Origin: Zingiber officinale
Lineage: Eukaryota; Streptophyta; Magnoliopsida; Zingiberales; Zingiberaceae
Length of the DNA stretch: 64,000 nucleotides
Assembly (NCBI RefSeq): GCF_018446385.1
Contig: NC_056001.1
Span: 11,774,672 to 11,838,671 of the forward strand
Reading direction: 5' to 3'
A program made the translations under genes and the position numbers. The notes under the pieces were generated by a model. That model worked only from the letters and a program-made list of their open reading frames with translations. It had not been told where the DNA came from and searched no databases. Positions 22,301 to 33,100 of the stretch are shown here, in pieces; position 1 is the first letter of the stretch; each line of letters begins with the position of its first letter.

Positions 22301-23229
22301 TGCTTCAATGCTGAAGGATATCCATGTGATGATCCAACGCATTCCTGTGCTAAAACCTTAGAAGGGGCAACTTTTAAAACACCCTTTGAGTACTCTTTTG
22401 TGTCCCTTACTGACTGGTAAGTCATGTCAATCTTATGGGGCATGATATCAAATGCAGGCTTCACAAACTGCTGGTCTTTCTTAAACCGCTTATTCAAATG
22501 CCAATTATCAGAATCCCCACTCTCTGAAGCCATCTCACAACTAACATCATCATTTCCAACATAGCTCAAAGGCCTCTGACTCCTCGGGATATTAAGTAGC
22601 CGAAGTCTTTCTTCAATAGCATATCCACTGCACTTCCTCCATGCATCCCTTGTGCGGACAAGAGTTCTTACCATAGAATTATGATATTTACACAGGTGAT
22701 GGTAGTATTCATGCCGCTGTAAAAAACTAGAACCTCGACGGTAAAGAACAATCCTCGGATCACAGAGCCCTCCTTTCAACTGAATGAATAGAGTATCAAG
22801 CGGACTCCCAAAGTGAAAATTTTCCCTTGAAAACAGCTCTTTGAGAGTGCGCCCAAACGTCTCCTGATCCATATCCGGGAGGTACTCAGCCAACAAAAAA
22901 CGCTCGTCCTCCGAGAGGCATTCATTCCACGTCTCCAAGGACAGCACTGTCCCCAAGGCAGAGAGGTCGTAGAGCTCGAGGGGAACGCTAAAACTCTGGT
23001 TCCCCACCTGACACAACTGAGTTCCCGGCTCACCAAGCTCAGCCGGATCAAACTCGTCGGATTCCATGCCGGAGTCCACGTCTGAAATTTCCGAAGCATA
23101 AGACACCACCTTCGCACTCCTCGTACAGGCCTCCTCCTCTGTATCCTGGATCGAACCGCTCCCTCTGCTCACGGGTGAGGATTTTCTGTCCCTCCTCGAA
23201 ACCCTAGAGTCATCTTTCAAAATCGCCAT
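19381..23229 (-). CDS. NFRKB-like protein (nuclear factor related to kappa-B-binding protein), INO80-complex subunit family
   Basis: One uninterrupted frame encodes 1282 aa. I chose the ATG at 23229 (MAILKDDSRVSRRDRK) because the in-frame ATG upstream at 23280 lies beyond a likely 5'-UTR splice junction. Residues about 80-200 form the conserved N-terminal DEUBAD-like region (FSVPLELYDL, WNECLSEDERFLLAEYLPDM, HHLCKYHNSMV). A long, charged, low-complexity middle with basic, probable nuclear-localisation clusters follows. Residues about 845-905 match the NFRKB winged-helix region (SLTVQEIVDRVRLNPGDPYI, then GWKPFVSYEKSNKSWSWVGP). A second conserved block lies at about 1050-1130 (DRPPHVTILCLVRDAAARLP, LWVYLHRDREEEDFED). 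In animals NFRKB is an INO80 chromatin-remodelling subunit that binds the deubiquitinase UCH37. The plant role is inferred from the family. An intronless coding region of this size is known for plant members. The acidic, Lys-rich C-terminus is weakly conserved. Confidence 0.93.
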   Translation of the reverse strand: MAILKDDSRVSRRDRKSSPVSRGSGSIQDTEEEACTRSAKVVSYASEISDVDSGMESDEFDPAELGEPGTQLCQVGNQSFSVPLELYDLSALGTVLSLETWNECLSEDERFLLAEYLPDMDQETFGRTLKELFSRENFHFGSPLDTLFIQLKGGLCDPRIVLYRRGSSFLQRHEYYHHLCKYHNSMVRTLVRTRDAWRKCSGYAIEERLRLLNIPRSQRPLSYVGNDDVSCEMASESGDSDNWHLNKRFKKDQQFVKPAFDIMPHKIDMTYQSVRDTKEYSKGVLKVAPSKVLAQECVGSSHGYPSALKHGSKQNKFAGYDVKASKRTRDHISNDHDDREEEFVASQGDWAARNSHAVARTNMLISGKKQGQQKRYDTDSHNDEDPEIDNNFSHGCGGKWNSGQEITSYIHDSSEHTKAKYFDRVWVYPSTRSDRKHKLIDSMQLNEIHEEAISLSHSAKSDRIGKEYRAGKSGAGHELKNKSYKHSLVQMVNSPIQKDSRSRISQGRMKKNETQYENKGVTYLRDSSMISGSEETESDSSEQVEDDRFPIATRKSNKLMKGDNKVYAGFPDVNKRGHTPESNAVKGKNGEPTKKAQHPSAKLRNAEKRHKAMADMHHSPEQSLYADDYGGGVMDEHKESLHGMPKSRGSKKLINKLVNMMEVSDGPRIDAAQERSDMPLIGCNSLSKKSKLTVNAHLLSEQDESVHLQDSPNLQVDDRVGTRKGKRKIDVETEMLNDINPDLVISGKVSGDGEAKVKSQKKPFTIITPTIHTGFSFSIVHLLSAIRKAMITPLIEDTARIASHLHDNSGPKIFTDGQHKVHQIATDIHILQSFENMGKHSTGSGEDTGFLSLTVQEIVDRVRLNPGDPYILETQEPLTDLVRGVLKIFSSKTAPLGAKGWKPFVSYEKSNKSWSWVGPIASSSHNDNGEEETLADAWGIPHKMLVKLVDSFANWLKSSQITLQQIGSLPPPPASLLLNVDEKARFKDLRAQKSLNTINPSSDEVRAYFHREELLRYSIPDRAFSYTAADGKKSIVAPLKRGGGKPTSKARDHFMLKPDRPPHVTILCLVRDAAARLPGRIGTRADVCTLLRDSQYVVENISDAQVNQVVSGALDRLHYERDPCVQFDSERKLWVYLHRDREEEDFEDDGTSSTKKWKRQRKDSLDQSDMGPVNDVDSAALVGGSGLDDEHNFNVLTSPIRAGGIAEVSSEDVGLNIDNTNACIDSTTIKKDHDNWGGLGLNPLRERLVCQENSTDDFDDGTFGQERPISLQYDLTMKNRLY

Positions 23230-23640
23230 TGATCCCCCGCTCAAGATGCAATCTTCAGCCCGCCAGCAACCGAACAGCACCGGAAACTATCAAAAAGTAT
23301 CAAGATAACCGAACGGACAAACGAGATGAACCAAAACCAATGAAAAGGAGGCTAAGAAAAAGCAGAGAAGGAAAACGAACACGAGGAAAGAGGGAAATAA
23401 GATCAACTCACCGGAGGAGAGGAAGCGAGACAAAGCAAAGGATTTGGATTGCGGCGTTGAAAGTGGAGTGAGAAGGGCGGAGAAGAAACCCTAAAGGAAA
23501 TAGGAGAAGACGGGTAAGAAGAGAGGGGAGAGGAGGCGAAGCGGTTAGAATAAGGAGAAGGGAGGCGATGGATGGCTCGAGGAAGGGAAAGAGAGCGGTG
23601 TGTGTGCTTGGGACGGCGACCCGACACGGAGATGGTTCAT
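23230..23640 (-). promoter_or_regulatory. 5' UTR of the NFRKB-like gene with a probable leader intron
   Basis: On the minus strand a C/T-rich leader with CTCTCC/CCTCCG runs from about 23640 to 23412. It meets a good donor (CCG|GTGAGTTG, GT at 23411-23410). A matching acceptor, TTTTTGATAG, ends near 23288, leaving a short second leader before the ATG at 23229. The 74-codon frame at 23403-23627 ends at this leader and is not annotated as coding. The start of transcription is not determined. Confidence 0.5.
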
Positions 23641-24084
23641 GGTAGCGTTTCAGTTAACCCGAAACTACGGGACGTTACAAGATAGTAGCGTTGGAGATTA
23701 CTTTGATTTCTTTTAAAAAATAATTGATGCGTCTTATCTTATTTATTTATTTATTTATCTATCAATCTATTTATCGAATGCCAAATTAGTTATGTAATTA
23801 ACGTTCCCATTTCATCATGGGATTGCTTTAGTTTGCACATCGCCCGTTATTCGAGTATAGAAAATTTTTACAGTCTACTAATTTAGGACGTACAGTGCAA
23901 GAGTTGCATATATTTATATAAAAGGTGCAACTTATAACAAAAACTATTAATATATAATTCAACTGTAGCGTATATTAAATAGGCATGCATTACAATATAA
24001 AACATAAATATTGTACTTATTATCCAAAGTGTACCCTCCTACTTACACAAATATACCTATCTAGTATGCCTGAGTATACTATAT

Positions 24085-24157
<73 letters not shown>

Positions 24158-24304
24158 AATACCGGTCCGATCAGAATAAAATTTGTTGAAGCGGAACAAT
24201 CAACATTTTACCATATAAATTTTTTTACTGCTCGTGTAATGGATGCATTAAAAAAAGATTAATGCAATCGAGTGAAATGTTGCCCGTTACATAGACGATC
24301 AATA
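23641..24304. other. Upstream region of the NFRKB-like gene with (TA)n tract
   Basis: AT-rich DNA without coding. It contains a perfect (TA)n run of about 69 bp at 24087-24155. A promoter for the NFRKB-like gene should lie at its left end, but no clear TATA element was identified. Confidence 0.5.
24087..24155. repeat. (TA)n microsatellite
   Basis: About 34 uninterrupted TA units. Likely polymorphic in length. Confidence 0.95.
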
Positions 24305-24322
24305 ACGCTGCCATTAGTCTGA

Positions 24323-24531
24323 TGTGGCAAAAGGCAATTCGTTCGTCTCCAGCGCCCCCGCCAACCTGTCCCTATGCCAACACGGAGAAAGTAAATCACG
24401 GGTGGCTACTAGCCATTAGTGCAAATGGCCAAGACATAGGAGAGGTTATGCTCGGTCACGCCGAGTTTCGACCCCAAGACCTCATGTGGCAACACCCCAT
24501 GTCTTAACCATCGCACCGTCCCGAGGGGACT
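24323..24531 (-). mobile_element. tRNA-derived SINE, minus strand
   Basis: This 209-bp insertion is flanked by an 18-bp duplication ACGCTGCCATTAGTCTGA at 24305-24322 and 24532-24549. On the minus strand the head starts TCCCCTCGGGACGGTGCGAT, carries a box A-like GATGGTTAAGACATGGGG, and a box B-like GGGTCGAAACTC. The tail toward 24323 is not a clear homopolymer. The family is different from the SINEs at 16341 and 28419. Confidence 0.8.
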
Positions 24532-24549
24532 ACGCTGCCATTAGTCTGA

Positions 24550-25385
24550 GCTCTTATATAAGGAGGCTGCGACTACAGGAAAAAGGTTACGCGCATAGAA
24601 AAGTAGCAAAAGCTCTCCACCTACGTTTCCTCCTCCTCTGTCGTGCAACTTTTGCTCGGCGAATTGCCCGTGATAGTTCGGGTACCACTCAATTCGCCGT
24701 GACCACCAGTGCTTGGTGGAATCACAGTTCACCGTTGTATCCTAGGAATAGATGTCCCGAGAAAACCTCAAAGTACAGCCAAAGGTGGGGCAAATCTGTT
24801 TCAAGAAAACTGCGTTCGTCACAAGTCTCAGTTTACTCAGTTCACTCGTTCGACCGCTTTCTAGGCTTCGCTCTACTGTTCGGCAGCAACTCGCTCGGCA
24901 AAAGCCTACAACTCGCTCAGCAACAACTTGCTCGGCAGAAGCCTGCAATTCGCTCAGTCGGCCTTAAGCTTCGCTCGGTCGGCCTCTTCACTCGGTCGGC
25001 CTCTTCGCTCGGTCAGCCTCTTTGCTCGGTTGGTCTTAAGCTTCACTCGGTTAACCTCTTCGCCCGGTCGACCTCCAGTTCGCTCTGTCGCTCGTCCTTT
25101 CACTCGGTTGGTCGCTCTGCTGGATCTGCCCAACCGACCACTTGGCTGCTTCGCTCGGTCTATCAGCCCGACCGACCTTGATCTCGCTATCTCGCTCAGC
25201 ACTTGATCGCCAAGCTCGCTAGGCTAAGCTACTCAGCCGACCTTCAACTCGCTCGATCTCTCTGCTCACCCGATCGACTGTAAGCTCGCTCGGTCACTAT
25301 GCTCGGCCAGTCTCAAGCTTGCTCGAGAGCTAACCCGCTCGACCACTGTACAGCCTTCATATGGCACTTGGCAGATATCGACCAG
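24550..25385 (+). mobile_element. Retrotransposon LTR-like fragment with CTCGGTCGGCCTC repeats
   Basis: A TATA-like CTTATATAAGG near 24551-24561 is followed by GC-rich DNA. From about 24830 to 25350 the motif GCTCGGTCGGCCTCTTC and diverged forms recur every 15-35 bp in all frames. This resembles the leader or LTR region of a gypsy element from the same genome (compare CGGCC-rich DNA at 5.1-5.8 kb). The 231-codon ORF at 24486-25181 is a Ser/Leu/Arg-rich translation of the repeats and is not a gene. Confidence 0.4.
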
Positions 25386-27185
25386 ACACTCTGAGATTAT
25401 CAATTGATAAATAAATAAATTTAATTTTATTTAAATTCAACTAATATCGTATAAATCTCCAGTAACATGTTTTCCGCCAATAATATATACGTAGTCTTCC
25501 TCTTATTTTATCTACTAGGTAAATTCAAAAGACAACTTATACGCACTCAATACACAATTTCATTATTTGCTAAGGTGTCATTCGACCAATTATTTGGAAG
25601 ATGGAATGGCACGCATAAAATTAAAGTGTAATGACACTTTCTAGTTTTTGCTTAGAGAGCATGATCTCATCTCCACGGGATTGTATAGTTAGTAAAAGAG
25701 TGATAGATTTATTATAATTATAATTAAATAGAAATTAATTTTTGACGGATACATAATTTTTAGAGAAAATTTTTTTTTCACCTTTTAATTATTTGATAGT
25801 CAATTATAAACTGACTCTATAATTTACTTTCTTTCATATAATTTAGGGATGGGTTGTAAAAGACATTTAGAATGAATGTAATCATCTTTTATTATAATTT
25901 TGTAATATAATTAGAGAGCATGATCACACATAAGTGACAAAGCTTGTAAGTTTTTTTTCCTTTTCCAAATGAGAGAGCATTTAAAGATATCCGAAAGAAG
26001 AGCACCAATTGCCTCACACTTATATGTTTAAAGAAGTCTCTCCCGTCTAATGACATTTGGGACCTTAGATATATCCGACCTACAATACCATATGCATTGT
26101 GTAAGGTTGTCATATGACCAATCATTTCATATTTAATACTTACGTAATGAGAATGGACAGACACCTATCACTCTATATCCAAGCATGGCTTGACCATGTC
26201 GACCACCATGTCTTGAGCAGATAAATTTTCTGCTGAAGATAATTGTCTTTTTTTCCCCCCTATGGATTCTCTGGTACCATGTCTGCTCATTTCTATTTCA
26301 TTAGATTTTGAGTGACTTAGCATTTAAGAATGAATTTTGAAAATATCATATGTTAACTTTATAAGGAGACAAAGCTATTCACGTCTAGAAGTACTCCGTA
26401 AGCTAAACCAACTCATCATGCTAAATCAGTATCTTCTAATCCTAAAGGTGCACTAAACTGAAACTTAGGGCGAATATAACGCTCAATTTAAATTGTCATT
26501 GATTTATTTTTGGCTAGTCTTGTGCTTTATTATTTTTTTTAAATCAGGGAAATGTATGAAAAATACCGTCTTAAACCCTAAACCCTACATAAACTCTCTC
26601 CCCATTGTCAAATCTCCAACATATACTCGAGGTCTACCACCCATCCCCAAGCCACATCATCTCTGTCGACAAATCACATTTAGTGTGCCATTTGAAATAT
26701 TGCAATCAAAATGAATATTTTGACAACTATCCACATTTTTTAACTTTTGTTATTCTAGGGGGGGATAATACAATCCAACAATAACTGAAAATAAAAGTTT
26801 GCTAATCAAGCAACATCTCAAGCTTATTTCAGGCCTGCTTACAACTCCAGAACGAACTAGAACTAAATGTTCCTATGCAAAATTCCACTCAATGTCCGCA
26901 TTTACAGATCCGGATTACTTTAGTTTCATAAATATGAAAAACAATGAGAAATCTTCTGGGCAGTTCTTTGTTTGGAAAGGAATACTACAAAATCTGGAAG
27001 CAATATCCCTTCACAAGATTCAAGGTAAATAAATATAGGTAATGGACACAAATTCTTGCGACTTACTCGTTCTCCCCGTTACTTTCAGAGCTGACAGGTT
27101 CACTGGTTGCCCAAATGTAAAATAACGTCTTCCAAAGGAAGTTAAACAATAACGGTGGTCATCCGTTAATTTTTTGTCAATGGAG
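25386..27185. other. Intergenic DNA, 3' flank of UFL1
   Basis: AT-rich, with several short frames (for example 26493-26714 and 26799-27032) that match no family I know. Two CCCTAAA units at about 26575-26590 are too few for telomeric DNA. The right end should hold the UFL1 3' UTR. Confidence 0.4.
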
Positions 27186-30100
27186 TTAGTTTGTGGTGCC
27201 CAAGACCAATGCTTTCAGTTCAGGCATTTTGCTTTCTAGTAACTCCTGTTGGCTTAGGATCCTGTCATATGAACAATCGTCTTCCTGCACAGAAGAAACA
27301 GGTTAAAAAATAAGATTAATTAGCAAATAATTAAAGAAGATGGCCAACTTTTGTTTATAGCAAATAATTAGCAACAATAGGAATATCATTAAGTCGGAAA
27401 TGCATGATCATAGGTCAAACCAAATGTTCTCAAAATAGTCGGGAATCTTAATATTTGCATTGTTATCAATCAGATGATAATCAAATTGTAGCCAGTATAA
27501 GTTCTTTTCAAAGTAAAATGTGCAATTCAGAGCATAAAAAACCTCATCCCTAATCATGCTTTCTCCGAACTTGTGATGGATCGTTGGCCTGGTGGGGTAA
27601 ACATGGATTTTTCTCTCAGTTTCGTTAATTTACCTAGTCAAATTAAAAGCAATAAAAAGACTGGTTGCTCCTAGTAAACAATCTTAAGTTGTTTTGATGA
27701 TTTAAATTAGAAAACACAATCTGAAGTCTAGCCTACCTCCATTCAAGGAATTGTTAAAAAATTGTATTGTGAAATATCATCAAAATAATCTTGAAACAGA
27801 AGTACTGTGGTAAGGTAAATAATGGAAATTTTAAATAGACAGCCATGATGAGCGTTAGAAATAGGCCGTTGCAAGAAAATAATAGTGAATATTGATAGTG
27901 TCACTTTGCCTTCATGTTACAAAAAAATATATCAGAAAGAGAGTGCAAATTTTAAAACTCTAATTAAGAAACTCACATCTCCAGTAGCAGCAGATTGCAA
28001 TGCCAATAAAGTCACTGTTATCTTATGATACTCCATCAAGTCCTTGTATGCAGAATCCGGTAACTTCTCCTGCCAAATTTTGGAACACTAATTGAACACC
28101 TATAAGCCAAATTATGGAACACTAATTGAACACCTATACAATATACAACTTAGATTGTGATTTATAAAGATAAACATGAATGTTCAAAAACTCAAACGCT
28201 GCTTCCTTGGGTTCATTATGATTAAAGGGATGCAGTCAAGACTGAAGAATCATATCTCCATTTCAGTTAAGCGTCTTTTGCTTTTGACAATTTTCAATGC
28301 AGAAGTTGGCAGTCTTCTCTCAGCATTTGGCTAAGGATTTAATATGAATACTAGTATACAATATTTCCTTTTTCAAAATTGACCTCTTTGGATATTGAAT
28401 TGCTTCATGGTCTGAAGGGGAGCCTTGGCGCAACGAAAAGTTGTTGCCACGTGACCAAAAGGTCACGGGTTCGAATCCTAGAAACAGCCTCTTACAAAAA
28501 GCAAGGTAAGGCTGCGTATAATGAATCCTTCCCTGGACCCCGCATGACAGAAGCTTCGTGCACCAGGCTATCCTTTTTTTTTTCATGGTCTAAAGGTTCT
28601 TTTGAATGTTTAATGTGTTGAAAGGATGAAATTTTAGTTTGTATTTATAACTTTAGGATGAAAACATATGCCTCTGTTTTCAAATAGAATAACCTTGGTT
28701 CATAAATTTCTCCAAACATGGCTGCCACGGAAATGAAGCAATAAAGTACGGTTAAGATACTTAATTGACAAATGACACAATGAAAAACATGTACTTTAGT
28801 TTTTCTTTCCAGTTGATGAATATAGTCCACGGTTTTCTTACAATAGATGGGTGACTCAATAAAATATGATACATTTGAAAGGGTTGCAAATTTCATAATT
28901 GAAATGTTCGCTTGGTTAGAATATGATTGAGTTTGCCTAATTAGGATGCAAATTGTTAGATAAAATATGAAGGCTTAGCCTAGTCCAGGGCATGAAGCTC
29001 TCATGCATAAATTTAACTTATGCCAAGAGGCTATAAATATAGTTGTAATCTTATTAGTGCAAACAATGACTAAGAAACCAGTTTGTAACTTCAATGTGTC
29101 TTTTGACCTCAACTAAAAATGAAACCAATCCAGAGTTCATGAGTATTATCTGTATATATTAATTACCATATTATCTATATATATTAGTTAATATATATCT
29201 GTCAATTAACTAATTGTCAATTAGCGTCAATTAGCCTAATTATAATTTCATAAGGTAGATTCCTAGTTTGTATATAAATATGTCTCACTCTTATGAATTC
29301 TTTTATCTCAAATAACATGGTATCAGAGCAACTTCAACATTAGAGTTCCATCTCTACCTCTTTACCTCTCACGTGCTTGTATCTCTGTGGTGCATCACCA
29401 CTTCACTGTCGCCCACGTGCACACAGCTCCACCGATCGATCACAACCTCCTCACCGGGACTCTTTCCTTCCCTCCTCTGTCCACGCACAAAGTTGGTTGT
29501 TGCTCGTCGCCGCAGGTCGCTATGGCGCCTCCCCTTCCTTGGTGTACAACGCATGAGGCCGCTCCTGTGCTGACCTATAGCTACACAAGGCGCCGCCTCT
29601 CCTTCCACGATGTCATCAACTCAGATTCAGGCCGCCAAGCAGCCACCATGTCAGCCCTATCCCCGGCGACCGTTGTCGCCGCCGCTCTCTCAATACACGT
29701 CATCAGAAGCACTGCCGGTGTAGCCAAATCTCGGCCGCTAGCCTGGACCTATCGCCCTACTTTCCTCAACGCAAGCAACACCTAAGAGCGCTTGGGTTTG
29801 TCTATACTTGTTAGTTTGAATATTCCTTCGGATTCTTCTCTTATTTGACTTCCTTTGAGAATAAGTCTTATAGCTGAATAAAAGCCTTCTATTGTGACAG
29901 ATGTGGTGTCTATAATGTCTAAAATCACAGACTATAAGCTAAATGGTTCGAACTATTTGGATTGGAATAAGATTATTCGTCTTTATCTACAAAGTATTGA
30001 CAAAGATAGTCATGATTCGAAGCAGACATGGCTCAAAGAGGATGCTCGCTTGTTCTTTCATATTCGCAATTGTATTGATAGTGAGGTAATTGGTTTGATC

Positions 30101-33100
30101 AATCACTATGGATTTGTTAAAAAACTAATTATTACTTGAAATTTCTATACTCTGGAAAAGAAAATCTCTTCCACATGTATAAGGTTTGCAAAGCATTTTA
30201 TGGAAAAAAAAACAAGATCAACCTTGATCAATTATTTTATAGAATTCAACATATGAGGAGCTTAATATGTTGCTACCTTTGACGCTGAAATGAAGATTCA
30301 ACAATGTCAACGAGAGCAGATGACTATCATAAGCATCCTTGCTGGCCTAACTCCTGACTTTAAGTCTACTAAGTCACAAGTTCTCACAAGCTCTCTGGTT
30401 CTAAGGTATCATATTTACAAGATGTATTTAGTCGTGTTGTCCGTGCAGAAAGTACTGCACGCGTTCCAATTAGTGGTGCTTTGGTGAGTTGCAATACTAA
30501 TTATGTACCTGGATGGAAACATAGGAGGTGATTCACAGGACTTTGAAACTCGAACACCGAATTCGGGTGGTATTATGTGCAACAACTGCCCTACGAAGTT
30601 TGAGCGTAGAAAGTTTCAGTATAAAAATCAGCAAAAACACTTGGCCCATATTGCAACCACTAATGATGCCTCTGATAAATCGGTTCTTATCTCTGCGGAT
30701 GAATTTGCAAAATATTAGGGATCACTCAAGTTTTCATCTTATCACTACTATTGCTAATTCAGGTAAACAAAACGTATGTCTTCTGTTCTCATCTTCTAAA
30801 TAGATCATTGATTCTGGTGTCACAGATCATATGACAAGTAATTCTAGTTTCTTTTCTACTTTTTAGTCCAAAGCTAACACTCCTATTATTACTTTAGTTG
30901 ATGGGTCTCCATCATGTGTTTATGAGTTTGGCACTATCAATCTTACCCCTTTGCTTCCTCTATCTTCCATTTTATATTTTACCTAATTTATCTTTTAATT
31001 TAATCTCTATTAGTCAACTAACTCGTAATCTTAATTGTTGCATCTCATTTTTTCCTGATCATTGTTTATTTTACGATCTTTTGATGAAGAAGTTGATTGG
31101 TAAAGGACATGAATCTGCAAGCCTCTATATTCTTGACACATTGCTCTCAAATTCTTTTGCTTGCTCGAGTGTTACTTCTTAGGTTGGGGCATTCATCTCT
31201 CCCTTTGCTCAAAAAGCTTTGTCCGTAATATGGTAAGGTGTCTTCATTAGATTGTGAGTCGTGTCAGTTTGCAAAACATCACCGTCTTATTTTGATTCCT
31301 AGAGTAAATAAGTGTACTACTATTCCTTTTGAATTAGTTCATTCTGATTGATCATGTCTGAGAACGTTGACAAATAAACCATTGGTGAGTTAGAGGGGAT
31401 GCTAACTCGGTCACCAATCGTCTAGGGACAAGGATTGGAGGGGAGATTTGCTGGAGCTGGATAGAATAAGATGAAAGAAAGAGGGTTAGAATAACGGTCA
31501 GGGGTTCCTAGCGTAGCTACTCTGACGCTCAAGTTTTTGGCAAGGAGAGCAAAGAGTTGTTTAAGGTTTTGAATGTGTGTGTGCGCATACCTGAGCTTAT
31601 AGGGGTGGGCTACCTTTTATCGAGCGACAGTTGAATCCTACATTCTCCGCGTATCCCGAAATTCGCATGATTTGTTATTTACTTCCTGAAATAGTCAAAA
31701 ATCCTAAGATTCATGCGATCGTTATCTTCTTCTTGAAATAGTTTGAAATCCCGAGATCCACGCGATTATTATCTACTTCTTGAAATAAATGACGACATTG
31801 TCTTCTAACTGAGAACGTCATGGAGTCAGGGGTGTCGTTAAGTCGAGAGGCGGCTCGAAGACAACATGGTGATTGGGATCGTCATGAAGTTGAGATTCCA
31901 CCGAGTCTTGGGGCAGCTCAAGGACGAACAACCCGAGGTCAGGGACTACTGGTATTTTAGATCGTATGGACTCGGGGGATAACTCGACTTTTCCTCTACT
32001 GAGCTTGCTACCTCAGTAGGATTGTTAATCTCCTTATCCACGTGGTGCCTTCTGATATCACTAATATTTGGGTCCTTGTCCTATTTTGTCTAAACCTGAT
32101 TTTAGCTATTTTGTTACTTCTGTGGATGATTATTCTCGTGTAACTTCGTTATATTTAATGAAAAATCATTCTCACTTATTTTCTTTGTTTTGTGTCATCC
32201 ATCCGTACTTTGCAAATAGATAATACCAAGGAATATACGTCTAATTTATTCTAATCTTATATGGGTCAAAATGATATGCTTCATGAAACCTCTTGTGTTG
32301 ATACTTCATTCCAAAATGGTGCGGTTGAACGTAAAAACAGACATCTTCTTGAAACTGCATAGGTCCTTTTATTTCAAATGAATGTTCCAAAAACTTTTTG
32401 GGCTGATACAGTTTCTACAGCATGTTCTCTCATTAACTGCATGTCACGGTGAGATCCCTTATAAAATCCTTTTTCCCAATAAGTCGTTTCCCGTTAACCC
32501 TAAGATATTAAGTAACACTTGTTTTGTTAGGGATGTTCATTCACATGTCACTAAATTAGATCCCAAGTCTGTGAAGTGTATCTTCCCTGGTTATTCTCAT
32601 CTTCAAAAAAATTATAGGTGTTATTGTCACAATACTAACAAATATCTTGTCACATTTGATATTACCTTCATGGAAGACACACCTTATTTCCCATCCTCGC
32701 CTATTCCGACTTGTCAAAGGGAGGAGGATGATTTATTAGTGTATTCTATCACATCCTCCGCACTCATCCCGCATCCGGCTCTTATCAAGCCTCCTATTAT
32801 TCAAGTCTATTCTAGACGTCAACCTCTTGATTCATGTCTTGCATCTACTACTTTGTCATTAGATCGAGTCTCGAGCGATGATCTTCCTATTGTGTTACGC
32901 AAAGGTAAACGGAGTGTACTTATCCTACTTTTATTTCTTATAACAACTTATCGTCTTCCTCTGGTTCTTTTATTGTTTCACTTTCCTCTTGTTCTTTTAT
33001 TGGTTCACTTGACTCTATCGCTATTCCTAAAACTGTCAAGTCATATCTTATCCTATTTAAAAAGATGCAATGATAGAGGGGATGAATGCTTTAGATGGCA

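Noticed and set aside
24486-25181. 231-codon ORF
   Set aside because: It runs from a SINE into the CTCGGTCGGCC repeat; the frame is open because of repeat composition.
26572-26590. Telomere-like CCCTAAA units
   Set aside because: Only two units, in ordinary intergenic DNA; no array.
26493-27032. Two short plus-strand ORFs beside the UFL1 3' end
   Set aside because: No family resemblance, no splice model, and a position in AT-rich intergenic DNA.
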